Shown in pieces: positions 35,601-44,900 of a stretch of DNA of 64,000 nucleotides (positions are counted from its first letter, which is position 1; every line of letters starts with the position of its first letter). Where the stretch lies: assembly GCF_000711965.1 (NCBI RefSeq), contig NZ_JONS01000003.1, forward strand, positions 1-64,000. Direction: 5' to 3'. A program made the position numbers and the translations under genes. The stretch is from Actinomyces israelii DSM 43320. GTDB taxonomy: Bacteria; Actinomycetota; Actinomycetes; Actinomycetales; Actinomycetaceae. The notes beneath the pieces were generated by a model. That model was not told the origin of the DNA. It searched no databases and worked only from the letters and a program-made list of their open reading frames with translations.

Positions 35601-38600
35601 GACGCCACGAAGGCCAGCCGCTCGCCCATCTGGTGCCGCCCCACTTGCAGGGTGAAGGCCACGTCCTCGAGGGTGACCCCGGCCGGCCCCCCTCCGTACC
35701 TCGCGCTCCTAAGAGCTTCGGACATGCGCGCCGCATAGTCCCGCAGACGATCCGCGGTCCGCGCCGACAACACCACGAGCTGGCGAGAACCGCCTCCGAT
35801 CGGAACCTCCTGCGGGGGCGCCTCCTCGACGATGACGTGCGCATTGGCACCTCCGAAACCGAACGATGACACACCCGCTCGGAGGGGCAACGCGACGCCG
35901 CCGTGGTCGACCGCCGCCCGCCACGGGCCGGTCTCGATCCCCAGACGGAACCGGGACCCGTCCAAGGGCAGGTACGGGTTCTGCACGGTGAAGTGGAGTA
36001 GCCCCGGAAGGGTGCGATGCTTCATGGCCAGCACGACCTTGATCAAGCTGGCGACGCCAGCCGCGGGCTCGAGGTGGCCGATCTGATTCTTGACCGAACC
36101 CAAGGTGCAACCCGGATCCGCGACGTGGTCGTCCCCATAGCTCTCAAGAGCGGCAGTGAAACCGCGCACCAGCCCCTCCACCTCGATGGGGTCGCCCAGC
36201 TCGGTCCCTGTCCCGTGCGCCTCGACGTAGGTGACGCTCGCCGGGTCAACACGGGCGTCCGCCAAGGCACGCTGGACCACCTCGCCCTGCGCGATGGCGT
36301 TCGGCGCCGTGGGCGAACTGGCCCTGCCCCCGTGGTTGACGGCGCTGCCGCGCAACACCGCGTACACGTGATCACGGTCCCGGAGCGCGGATTGCAGGGG
36401 CTTCAGCAGCAGGACTCCGACCCCCTCGCCCCTGACATAGCCGTCGGCGCTCGAGTCGAAGGTCCTGCAGCGTCCTGTTGGCGACAACACCCCCGCCTGG
36501 TTCGACAGCACGTGGTAGTACGGACTCAACACCAAGCTGACGCCACCGGCCAGAGCCGCCTCGCAGTCCCCCGTCCGCAGCGCCCTGATGGCCCGATGGA
36601 TTGCGACCAAGGAGGACGAGCACCCGGTGTCGACGCTTTCGCTCGGGCCCCTGAGATCGAGGAAGTAGGACACCCGGTTGGGGATCATCGTGTGCGCATT
36701 GCCCGTGCCGACCTGGACTCGTTGGATCCCCGCCTTGTCCACGAGGGACTGGTATTCTGAGAATTGGACGCCCGCGAAAACGCCGATCGGGCGTCCTCGC
36801 ACCGCGTCGGGCAGCCACCCCGCGTCCTCCAGGGCCGCCCACGACGTTTCAAGGAAGAGACGCTGCTGCGGGTCCATCAACTCGGCCTCGCGGGGCGAGA
36901 TGCCGAAGAAGTCTGCGTCGAACATGTCGTGTCCCTCAAGGAAGGCGCCCCACTTCGACTGCGTCCTGCCCGGCGTCATCCTCTCGGGGCTGTAGATGTC
37001 CTCCCAACACCATCGGTTGGTTGGCACCTCCGTCACCAGGTCGTCGCCAGCAACCAGCCGCTGCCAGAACGAGTGCGGATCGTCTGCTCCCGGGAATCGG
37101 CCTGCCATGCCGATCACCGCCACGGGGTAGTTCGCTTCCCCACCCAGGTCGACGGCGGCCGACGCGGGCGGGGACGACGGTTCACCGACGGTCTCGAGGA
37201 CGCGCTCGGCCGCGGGCGGATGGGGGGAGGTTTCCCGTCCCTGACGAGCGACGCCGATGCCATCGGGGTCATCGCGAACGATGAATTCCGCCACCGAGTC
37301 CAGCGTCGGGTAGGTGTAGAAGACCGTGGGCGTCACCACCACGCCGAGCTGCTCCTGGACGGCTCGGGTCAGCTCCTTGAGAGTGATGGAATCGAAGCCA
37401 TATGACCCAAGGTTCTCGTGGGGATCGATGTCTGCCGGCTGGACAGTCAACACCTCGGCGGCCATGGCCGCCAGCCTCTCGCTCACCCACGGGACGAGGA
37501 CGTCGGCGTCGTTGACGATTTCGGTGTTTTCGGCGTGGTCCGTCACCGGCTCGCCAGCATCCTGCGCTGCCTCGGACATCTCGGCGTTTCCCTCCTGCGG
37601 CGTCGTGATACGGACGAGGGCCTCGTGGGTTCCCGACAGGACCACGACGTGGGACAGGTCGGACGCCATGACGGCGTCGAAGGCGGCGAGCGCATCGTCG
37701 GTTTCCAGGTAGTCGAGCCCCGAGGCGCCCAAGTAGAGCGACTCGTTCGTCACGTGCATGCCCCCGTCGCGCCACAGTGGCCACGCGATGCTGACGCTGC
37801 GGCCTCGCCGCTGTCCAGCAGAACGGCGCAACTCGCGCTCGGTCACGTAGGCGTCCAGGTATCGATTTGCGGCGGCGTAGTCGTCCAGGCCCATTCCGCC
37901 CAGCGCCGATGACGCCGATGAGAAGACCACGAACGCGGCGAGGTCGTCGGTGCTCGTCGCCTCGTCGAGAGCGCGGACCCCGAGCACCTTGGGCGCCAGG
38001 ACGGAGTCGATGTCCGCGTCGGCCTTGTCGAACCATGGCCGACCGTCGGCGACGCCAGCGGCATGGATGACGCCACCGATCCGTCCCAGCCGCGCACGGA
38101 CGTCGCCCATCAGGGACGCGACTGCCTGGGCGTCGGTGACGTCGAGCTGGCGATACTCGCAGTGTGCGGCCCCGACCGATCGGAACTCGGCCACGACCCG
38201 CTCGGATTCCTGCGATGGGGCAGAACGCCCAGTCAGGACAAGCCCTGCGTGGAACCTCTCGGCAAGGTGGCGTGCCAGTAGCCGCCCCAGCGCACCCAGC
38301 CCACCGGTCACGATCCACGGACCGTCGACGTCGAACGGCGGACGGTCTGGGCCGACGCCGCCGATCCTGGCCAGCGCGAGCGTCAGTTGTCTCTTCCAAC
38401 GGTTGCCGGACTCGAGTCGTACCTCGCCTCCCTCACCACTCAGCTCGGTTAAGGCCACCTCCACGAGGGACGCTGGATCGCGGCCGTCGGACACCTCGGC
38501 CACGGTGAATGGGCACCGAATTGCTGCTGGAGTCAGCGTCACCGCACCCAAGGCCACCGCTGCGGGCTGGGGCGGCTGAGCAGCCTCGTGCCCGTGGACG

Positions 38601-41600
38601 ATGACGACGCGGCGAGGAGCCCGCCGTCTGAGTTCGGCAAGCAGTCGGAAACCGAAGCGCAGCGACCATGCGGGCCCCCATAGGATGATGACGTCCGCAC
38701 CATCGACGAGGGAGGGCTCCAAGGTGACGTCCGACCCGGCCAGAGCGATCTCCGCGACGCGAACGTCCTGGCCACGGCGCAGACCTGTCCGGGCTTGCGC
38801 CAACGCCTCCTGGTCTCCGAGCAGGACGACGGCGCCTCCCGCCGCACGTTGCGCAGGGCCGACTGCGCGCCATCCGGGCACATACAACTCCGACGTGCGG
38901 CGGTCCTTCGTTGACTCCTCGCGGTCTGCGGTGGCGTCGGCCGCGTCGGGTCCGGTCGGAGAGATGGGAAACCAGTGCCGATCCGGACGGAAGGGGCGGG
39001 GCGGCAGCAAGATCATCCGCCCGGGGGCACTTCCCGGCATGGGCGCTCCCTCGAGCCAGGCGCGAGCAGCCCGCACGTCCGCGGTCTCGTCGTCGGTTTC
39101 CCAGCCGACGGTGCCGGGCGCGGTCTCTCGCAACAAGCCGATGGCGACGTCAAGGCGATCCGCCACGACGGCCATCCGGACTGGGTGGGTCTCCCGTCCG
39201 TGCCGCAGGGTGTGGGCCACGTCGCTCAGCGCCGGGCGCTCGAGTTCGATGTGGTGCGCGACCGAGTCGGCCCAGCGGCGCAGTTGATCCTCGCTGGGAG
39301 CGCTCAAGAGCAGGACGGAGGCCCCTTCCTGCTCGGGGGCAGGATCGGGACGCATCGGCGCCTCCTCGACAACCACGTGCGTGTTCGTGCCCGAGAGACC
39401 GAACGAGCTGATCCCCGCGCGCCGGGGACCACCGTGAGGCGTCGTCCAGGGCTGCGGGTCCACATCGAGTTCGAACGGCGCGTCGTCGAGCGCCAAGTAG
39501 GGATTCGGTGCTTCGAATCCGGACATGCCGACGTACGTTCCGTGGTGCATGCACAGCACCACCTTGATGAGGCTGGCCAGCCCCGCCGCCCCTTCCAGGT
39601 GGCCGATGGCGGGCTTCACGGAGCCGACCCGGCAGACGGACGACGTGACCTCGGCGCGCGAGAAGGCCTGCTTGATGGCCGAGAGCTCCACGGGATCACC
39701 CAGGAGGGTGCCCGTACCGTGCGCCTCCAGGTAGGTGATGGCGTCCGCGTCCGCCCCCGCATCCTTCCACGCCGCCTCCAGCACGGCCACCTGCGCGTCG
39801 CCGCTCGGGGCGGTGGGATTGTTCGATCGCCCGTTGTGGTTGGTGGCGCTGCCCTTCAGCACGCCTTGGATGGGGTCGTGGTCGCGGATCGCTGCGTCGA
39901 GAGGCTTGAGGAGGACCGCCGCAACGCCCTCACCTGGCACGTATCCGTCCGCGCGGGCGTCGAACGTGTGGCACTGCCCACTCGAAGACAACGCCATGGC
40001 CTTGGCAGCCGCGACGTGGTGCAGTGGACTGAGAACCAAGTTGACTCCGGCGACAAGCGCCGTCTCGCTCTCTCCCGACCGCAGCGACGCCATGGCGAGG
40101 TGCAGGGCCGTCAGGGAGGAGGCACAAGCAGCGTCAACCGTGACGCTCGGACCATGGAGGTCAAAGGTGTAGGACAAACGACCAGCCAGGGCGGAGAACA
40201 GCCCCGAAGCGGCCTGGTAGTCCTGGATGGGAACGCGAGCGCGGACGACCTCGTCCCAGTAGTCCGTGAAACAGCTCCCGACGAAGGTCCCAGTCGTCGT
40301 GCCCTTGAGACGTCCCCCCATGCCAGCCGCCTCGGCCGCCTGGTGACAGACCTCGAGCAACAGACGCAGCTGCGGATCCATCCATCGTGCCTCACGGGGC
40401 GACACACCGAAATGTTGAGCGTCGAACTGCGCAACGTCGATGAAACTGCCCCAGCGAGAATAGGTGCGGCCTGCCGAGGTTGGGTCCTCGTCGAACCACT
40501 CCCGCCAGTCCCACCTGTCGGAGGGAACCTCGCTGATGAGGTTCCTGTTCGCCGACAGGTTCTCCCAGAACGAGTCGAGATCCGGCGATCCGGCGAATCT
40601 GCCAGCCATCCCGATGATCGCGATGTCCGCGCTGTGCGCTGCCGGTTCGGGCGCGGGGCGCGGCCCTGCCTCGGCCGGGCGTGAAGTGGCCTGGGGCGCG
40701 GGCGCGTCCGAGTCTGCAAGTTGTTCGAACGCGCTCGCATGGTTCTCCGCGAACCATTCGACGAGTTCGGTCAAGGTCTGGTGCTCGAAGAAGAGGGTCG
40801 GGTACAGCGCCACACCCAGGTCGTCCTCGATGCTGCGCGCCAGCTCGATCAACCCCATGGACTCCATGCCATTGGACATGAACGTCTCGTCATCCAGGAC
40901 GTCGACGTGGCCGTTGCGCTGCCACAGCTTGTCGGCCAAGAAGTCGCGGACGCGGTTCCGCAGCGGCATGGTGGCGGCGTCTCGAACGCCGGGCGACGGC
41001 GTGTCGACGCTGGGGGCGTCCGCCCCATAGCGCACAAAGCGGTAGGTGAAGCCGACGATCGACAGCAGCACCCGGCCCTCGTCGTCACACAGGGCGATGT
41101 CACACGTGTGGACGTCGCCGCGTGAGCGTGCGTTGCGAACCACGCACGTGGAACTGCGACCCACCAAGGCATGCGCCTCAACCCGATCGATCGAGAACGG
41201 GATCCAGACCCCCGTGGCCCCGTCGAGGTCGCCACGCTCCCCATCACCATCGACCAGCTCCAGACTGGCCACGTAGCCAGCATCGAGCAGCGAGGGGTCA
41301 ACGGCGAGGCAGCTGGCGTCCAGTTCGAGCTCGTCGCTCATCTCCAGCTCGGCAACCACCCGTCCCTGTCCGCTCCAGAGCCGACGGATGCACTGGAGGG
41401 AAGGGCCTCGCTGACCCTCCACCCGCGTGGCAAGGCGGTGTGCGTCCACCTCCTGGAGGCCGTCGCGGGCCGCCTCAAGGTCCACCGACTCCGCCGCACC
41501 GGCGTCGCACTGCCGGGCTGACGCGACGGTCGTCCCCACCGGATCGTTCGGGCCGACGGTTTCGACCGTCACGACGCCAGTGGCGGGTTGCGTTTCGACA

Positions 41601-41941
41601 TGGGCGATGACCTCGGCGTCTTCGCCGTCCAGCAGGACTGGACGATCGAAGCTGACCGAACGCAGCCCCACGGCACCGCCTTGAGCTCGCATGAGCGTCG
41701 TGATCGCCATGGCGCACCACGTCAGGCCGAGGACCACCCGGGTGCCGGGCCTGGAGTCGAAGGGATTGAGGCCCCTGTGGTCCCTCACCCGGGGCGCCGC
41801 ATAACCGATGGTCGCGCTCGGTGAATCGGATCCGAGCTCCAGGATCCGCTTGGCCTCGCGATTCGACATGCGCCCGTCGCGGACCTCCCGCAGGGTCTGT
41901 CGAAGAACCTCGGAACGGAAATCACTCGGGCGTGTGTTCAT
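29657..41941 (-). CDS. PKS-B: trans-AT PKS with a KR-MT module
   Basis: Order: docking helices (about 8-35); DH-like (about 45-330) and ACP6 (Ser361), completing the module begun by KS4 of PKS-A; KS5 (Cys606), KR3 (Tyr1355), ACP7 (Ser1518); KS6 (Cys1774), KR4 (Tyr2576), C-methyltransferase (EVGAGTGATT from Glu2867), ACP8 (Ser3123); KS7 (Cys3365) and DH2 (His3808 in HIVAGNPTVP, DGALQ present); C-terminal docking helix (about 4063-4094). All three KSs have EAHGTGT and a second His. The first DH-like domain looks dead: the HxxxG His aligns to Asp (FDSRPGTRVVLG) and DxxxQ reads DAGYV. KR4 belongs to the YAAAS type often seen next to methyltransferases and should give a beta-hydroxy, alpha-methyl unit with the MT. 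KS7-DH2 is separated from its KR, which sits on PKS-C. The start ATG overlaps the PKS-A stop (ATGA) behind GGTGGAGG. Confidence 0.96.
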   Translation of the reverse strand: MNTRPSDFRSEVLRQTLREVRDGRMSNREAKRILELGSDSPSATIGYAAPRVRDHRGLNPFDSRPGTRVVLGLTWCAMAITTLMRAQGGAVGLRSVSFDRPVLLDGEDAEVIAHVETQPATGVVTVETVGPNDPVGTTVASARQCDAGAAESVDLEAARDGLQEVDAHRLATRVEGQRGPSLQCIRRLWSGQGRVVAELEMSDELELDASCLAVDPSLLDAGYVASLELVDGDGERGDLDGATGVWIPFSIDRVEAHALVGRSSTCVVRNARSRGDVHTCDIALCDDEGRVLLSIVGFTYRFVRYGADAPSVDTPSPGVRDAATMPLRNRVRDFLADKLWQRNGHVDVLDDETFMSNGMESMGLIELARSIEDDLGVALYPTLFFEHQTLTELVEWFAENHASAFEQLADSDAPAPQATSRPAEAGPRPAPEPAAHSADIAIIGMAGRFAGSPDLDSFWENLSANRNLISEVPSDRWDWREWFDEDPTSAGRTYSRWGSFIDVAQFDAQHFGVSPREARWMDPQLRLLLEVCHQAAEAAGMGGRLKGTTTGTFVGSCFTDYWDEVVRARVPIQDYQAASGLFSALAGRLSYTFDLHGPSVTVDAACASSLTALHLAMASLRSGESETALVAGVNLVLSPLHHVAAAKAMALSSSGQCHTFDARADGYVPGEGVAAVLLKPLDAAIRDHDPIQGVLKGSATNHNGRSNNPTAPSGDAQVAVLEAAWKDAGADADAITYLEAHGTGTLLGDPVELSAIKQAFSRAEVTSSVCRVGSVKPAIGHLEGAAGLASLIKVVLCMHHGTYVGMSGFEAPNPYLALDDAPFELDVDPQPWTTPHGGPRRAGISSFGLSGTNTHVVVEEAPMRPDPAPEQEGASVLLLSAPSEDQLRRWADSVAHHIELERPALSDVAHTLRHGRETHPVRMAVVADRLDVAIGLLRETAPGTVGWETDDETADVRAARAWLEGAPMPGSAPGRMILLPPRPFRPDRHWFPISPTGPDAADATADREESTKDRRTSELYVPGWRAVGPAQRAAGGAVVLLGDQEALAQARTGLRRGQDVRVAEIALAGSDVTLEPSLVDGADVIILWGPAWSLRFGFRLLAELRRRAPRRVVIVHGHEAAQPPQPAAVALGAVTLTPAAIRCPFTVAEVSDGRDPASLVEVALTELSGEGGEVRLESGNRWKRQLTLALARIGGVGPDRPPFDVDGPWIVTGGLGALGRLLARHLAERFHAGLVLTGRSAPSQESERVVAEFRSVGAAHCEYRQLDVTDAQAVASLMGDVRARLGRIGGVIHAAGVADGRPWFDKADADIDSVLAPKVLGVRALDEATSTDDLAAFVVFSSASSALGGMGLDDYAAANRYLDAYVTERELRRSAGQRRGRSVSIAWPLWRDGGMHVTNESLYLGASGLDYLETDDALAAFDAVMASDLSHVVVLSGTHEALVRITTPQEGNAEMSEAAQDAGEPVTDHAENTEIVNDADVLVPWVSERLAAMAAEVLTVQPADIDPHENLGSYGFDSITLKELTRAVQEQLGVVVTPTVFYTYPTLDSVAEFIVRDDPDGIGVARQGRETSPHPPAAERVLETVGEPSSPPASAAVDLGGEANYPVAVIGMAGRFPGADDPHSFWQRLVAGDDLVTEVPTNRWCWEDIYSPERMTPGRTQSKWGAFLEGHDMFDADFFGISPREAELMDPQQRLFLETSWAALEDAGWLPDAVRGRPIGVFAGVQFSEYQSLVDKAGIQRVQVGTGNAHTMIPNRVSYFLDLRGPSESVDTGCSSSLVAIHRAIRALRTGDCEAALAGGVSLVLSPYYHVLSNQAGVLSPTGRCRTFDSSADGYVRGEGVGVLLLKPLQSALRDRDHVYAVLRGSAVNHGGRASSPTAPNAIAQGEVVQRALADARVDPASVTYVEAHGTGTELGDPIEVEGLVRGFTAALESYGDDHVADPGCTLGSVKNQIGHLEPAAGVASLIKVVLAMKHRTLPGLLHFTVQNPYLPLDGSRFRLGIETGPWRAAVDHGGVALPLRAGVSSFGFGGANAHVIVEEAPPQEVPIGGGSRQLVVLSARTADRLRDYAARMSEALRSARYGGGPAGVTLEDVAFTLQVGRHQMGERLAFVASTLGEAAEKLSTFAAGTMPAMAVTNSSASGELDSAKIDVSRGQVASLWRTQRVEELADLWVRGLGIDWGSLDRTREPRRVPLPSYPFARTRYWFESTPSAPSSALPVSADPLLSILREPCWVEAARSSQGGRRRSDRAWIVSSGQGAALAQEIAVRYVSATFCDYLTEDTPGPSEDVWFLGVHEADEVLPGSEELDSALGLLRLIRGMDAAGLSETPVRLWVVTRDVHRSIGGPAAPYAATCVGLARSAAREHPAWEVVIADIDGAQPSPRNVDLLLREPIPFGEEVRIEGTRLLVRALRPVTVEDAHRSPFRPQGVYLIVGGAGGVGSLLARHLAKACGAKVALLGRAAVGASHRELLDTIRAEGGEGLYIRCDVTDREQVRRAIETTKNEFGRLDGVIHSAMVLRDRTLRSMTDGDLRDVFAPKVAGLVALADALRGESLDFLLLMSSAQTFIGAAGQGNYAAASQFEDRYAQWLRVGAPWPVKVVNWGYWGAVGAVSAPSYARRLGEQGAQPIEPSSGLEVVTRLLASDSVDQVMAAQVDTEKLGQYVRLTDGKSEGPADDSGSDLRAALADAPRLDGETLRDAEAAWTGLADLTRRWLRVVATSLCAPAGDVGGSLSARLREWPDRAVEHDRLVAAMAAILDRDAQDPRPDEDLHLTTLREDGRRLADEYPGVRAHVRLLEACMDRYPELLKDEVTPTEVMFPGGRGDLLEEIYRGDAITHHFNRLVSHTIRAAVRDRLARGWGSIRILEVGAGTGATTEVILGGLGEDLAHVSYEFTDISAQLVAQAKARLGARYPRMQFGVLDIERDLAEQGRDRSDFDLVVATNVLHATSDVAVSVGRVREFLRPGGWLVLNEGTRVHDYATLTFGLLPGWWSSRDQHRRLPASPMIDRNGWLEVLASSGFASCEVLGLGPDAPETLADQQSVIVAVASGEPELVAAQPQSLSSGQGAETTALAPAVPPPDDGDEALTSWVTETVVGIIADILHVGEADLDLDEPHADRGVDSVMAIEIANVINETMKIRIRSTDLFNYPSPRKLVAHICREHGAALASRVPRSEGTAAPAQREVTADGPLPPAGPKALDIAVVGMSGQFAGARALDELWANLCAGRCSVGESAHWGSDNPYDRHHPGISYSRRGGFLDKVDRFDPLFFNISPREAEVMDPQHRLLLQESWRAIEDWGHSPDSLRGSSCGVYVGFNGSDYYRLVDDGVEHPDSHAFVGNSEAILAARLSYCLDLRGPSVTVNTACSSSLVAVDTACRALRDGSIDSALAGGVMIMTTPFFHHLASSAGMISPSGLCRTFSDDADGFIPGEGVGVVVLRRLEDAVADGDHIYGVIVGSGTNQDGQTNGIMAPSGPSQTQLELSVYERHGIDASDITYVEAHGTGTRLGDPIEVDALTDAFRVHTKANGYCEIGSIKSNIGHTLAAAGVAALIKTLMCLDHRMLVPTVNVTRENGLIDFENSPFRVNQRLHAWETPNGRQRMAAISSFGFSGTNAHLVVREAPGTQEQRQCRRAAHPVPVSARSQGDLRHKLVELAQWIDQNPDADLRDLAFTLAVGRSHFSHRAGWVVSSVAELRSLVLARAEDDHREVDSSAASTDVEAAMRDFLAGGVVDWEVLFRDESPQRLSLPTYPFGGDSYWAPTNVSIVVGTEGPSGRPQRPHPLLHVNMSTFDHCAFMTHLTREEGVVRDHIVAGNPTVPGVAQIEMVRAASEIATGAPVHVIGGIVWSRPIVVPRGGITVETTISMRRGGSLDFTLASQDGRVVHSQGRVFVDDAVVSEPARVDLERLLSSATRPPTDGQDIYESFGRHGLHYGPALQAIKTLYHVDGGVLVRLHAPSDEALVGCVLNPAVMDGALQGGIGVLDEGELAHSSRPSVPFDVGRIDMLSATPATGWALVRPSSTPAGQGGHRFDVRIVDDQGATRVAFHDLTMRQQSTATNRLDGQHEEPDPLEDLLSKLSRREITVTDARKRVEEMA

Positions 41942-44900
41942 CGGAGTCCCTCCACCTTGTCGAACGCCTCGTCCACTGTGAGCTGACCGTCCCTGACGGC
42001 ATCAAGCAACCGCTCGAGCTCGTCCTCGCCCACACCGGCGCTCTCGCCATGAGCCCGCAGCCGGAACTGCTTGCGGGAGAACGACGGGGCGGGGTGCGGG
42101 CGTCTGCGGAGCACGAACCCCGGTGGCGCATTGAACTCCTCGAGCACGAGGTGCGCGTTGGTCCCGCCGAACCCAAAGGACGAGACGCCCGCCCGCCGGG
42201 CTCCTCCGCCCGGGACGTGCCACGGTTCCAGCTCCGTCACCGGACGGAACGGGGATTCGGAGAAGCGGAAACGCGGATGCGGATTCTCACAGTGCAGGGT
42301 GGGAGGGATCTGGCGATGCTGCAGCGACAAGACCACCTTCACCACCGACGGCATCGCCGCTGCCCTGAGCAGGTGACCGACATTCGACTTGACCGAACCG
42401 ACCCCGCAGTGGCCGATTCCACTGCCGTGTTCACCGAGCACCTTGGACGCGGCGCGGATCTCGATCGGGTCACCGAGGAGGGTTCCGCTGCCATGGGCCT
42501 CGAGGTAGCTGATACTGGCGGGACTCACGCCCGCCGCCGCGTACGCCCTGCGCAGCACCTCTTCCTGACCTTCGGCGCTCGGAACGGTCAGCCCCATCGT
42601 CCGACCATCGTTGTTGACGGCACTGCCCAGGATGACCGCACGAACGTTGTCACCATCGCGAATCGCGGCGTCGTACGGCTTGATGAGCAACAGGCCCGCT
42701 CCCTCGCCCAGAACCATGCCCTTGGCACGCTCGTCGAAGACGTAGCAGATGCCGTCGTCGGCGAGCACCTCGGCCTTGCTCAGTGCGACGTGCAGGTACC
42801 CGTCGACGAGCAGCTCGATGCCGCCGACGATCGCCTGCTCACAGTCGCCTGCCAGCACCGCGCGGCAGGCATTGTGCACGGCCACCAGCGACGACGAGCA
42901 GGCCGTGTCGATCACCTGGGCGGGTCCATGCATGTCGAACGCGTCACACAAACGAGCCGCCATCATGTTCGGGATGGTGTTCACCACCATCTTCCTCTCG
43001 AACTCGGGGAGGAGACGGTCGGCAGCGCGATTCACGTAGTTGCTTTCACCGCCGCCGATGAACACCCCAGTGCGGGATCCCGCCAGCTCGGCGGCGTCGT
43101 AACCTGCATCGGCCCACAGCTCGTCGGCCAGTTCCATGAGCATTCGATGCGTGGGGTCCATCGCAAGGGCGTCGGCCTCGGTGATTCGATATCGCGCCGC
43201 ATCGAAGCCATAGATGTCGTCCAGGAACCCGCCCCAGCGTGAGTACGACCGCTGGGCGGCGGTCTTGTCGGCGCTGAAGAACCCGTCCAGCGGCCAGCGA
43301 TCGGACGGGATCTCGGTGACGACGTCCCGACCATCGACCAGGTTCCGCCAATAGTCGTCCAAAGTGGCGGCCCCGGGGAAACGTCCCGCCATGCCGATCA
43401 CCGCCAGGCGACCATCATGGCCCCCCACGCCCGCAGGGCGCGGCTCGGATGAACGGGACGGCGCCGACGACAGTGATCCCACCTCTGAAGAGCTGGACGG
43501 GTCCGACAGCGAGCGTTCCGTCTCGGGGACAGACACTTCGGGGGCCATGCCGCTGAGCGCCCCAGCCATGTCGCGGATCGTGGCTTGCTCGGCAAGCACG
43601 CCCGGTTCGACGATGACGCCCAGTTCCCTCTCGATCGCCTTCATCAGGGAGATCATCATGATCGAGTCCACGCCATAGTTGGTGATGTCCTCGTCGACGT
43701 CCAGCTCCGAGACGTCCACCCTCAAGAGGTTCGCGACGACGCGCATCAGGGCGTCCTCATCGGCGGCCGGCGAGGCATCCGGTAGGTCTCGCGGCTGGTC
43801 TTCCACCAGGAGTTTTTCCCGAAGGGTCGACACGTCACCGAAGGCCACCCCCACTCGGGTCTGGTTGGACAGGGTCGCCGCGTCGAAGACCTCCAGACCG
43901 ACGGCGGTGGGCATCGGGGCCATCCCGAGGGCCTGGCGGAGCCGGTCCACCACGTGACCAGGCACCGTCATCCCACCGTCCCGCCACAGCGGCCACGCGA
44001 TGGACACGGTGTGACCGGAGCGTCGGTGGAGCTCGACCAGTTCCTCCCGTTGGCGTGCGAAGGCGTCGAGACGGCAGTTCGCGTAGGAGTAGTCAGCCTG
44101 CCCTGCGTTGCCCAACACCCCGGAGCACGAGGAACACAGGACGAAAAGGTCTAGGTCGTCGCGTGCGGTGAGTTCGTCTAGGACCTCGGCCCCGCGTACC
44201 TTCGGCTCGACAACATCAACCCAATCCGCATCGCTCTTTCGAGCCAGTGCCCCATCGCGAACCACGCCAGCCGCATGGACGAGGACATGGAGACCACCAA
44301 AACGGTCACGGGCGCGCCCCAGGGCGGCGGCGGTCGCCGCTCGATCCGTCACATTCGCGTCCTCGAGCATCACCGGCACCCCGAGCTGGCGGGCCCAGCG
44401 CTCGGTTTCCGCGTCGGCCGGATGGCGGCCGATCAAGACCACACCAGCGACGCCGCGCCCCACCAAGTGCTCGGCCAACAACCGACCGATCCTGCCTCGA
44501 CCTCCCGTGACCACCGCGATCGCGCCTTCGCGGAAGGGCCGACCGGACGGCGCAGGCAGCTCGATCTCGCGGAGGGACTGACGGAATCGGCCGTCCGCCC
44601 CATGCAGGACGACGACATCGTCGTCTCCTCGCGAGACCTCCTGACGGACCCGCTCCACGTCCGGGAGACCGTCCGTCTGGACCACCGAGACTGCCAGCTC
44701 CGGGTTCTCGAGTCGGGAGGTGCGGGCAAGTCCGGCCAATCCCTCACCCACCGGGTCGCGCCGATCGGTGACGATCACAAGCCGTCCAGGATTTCTCTGG
44801 GCAACCAGGTCACGGCAGGCGTGGAACACGTCCTCGACCGTGGCCGTTCTCACACTCACGTCCGTTTCCAGCGCGTGTCTCAGACGAGAGGCCTCCCCGA

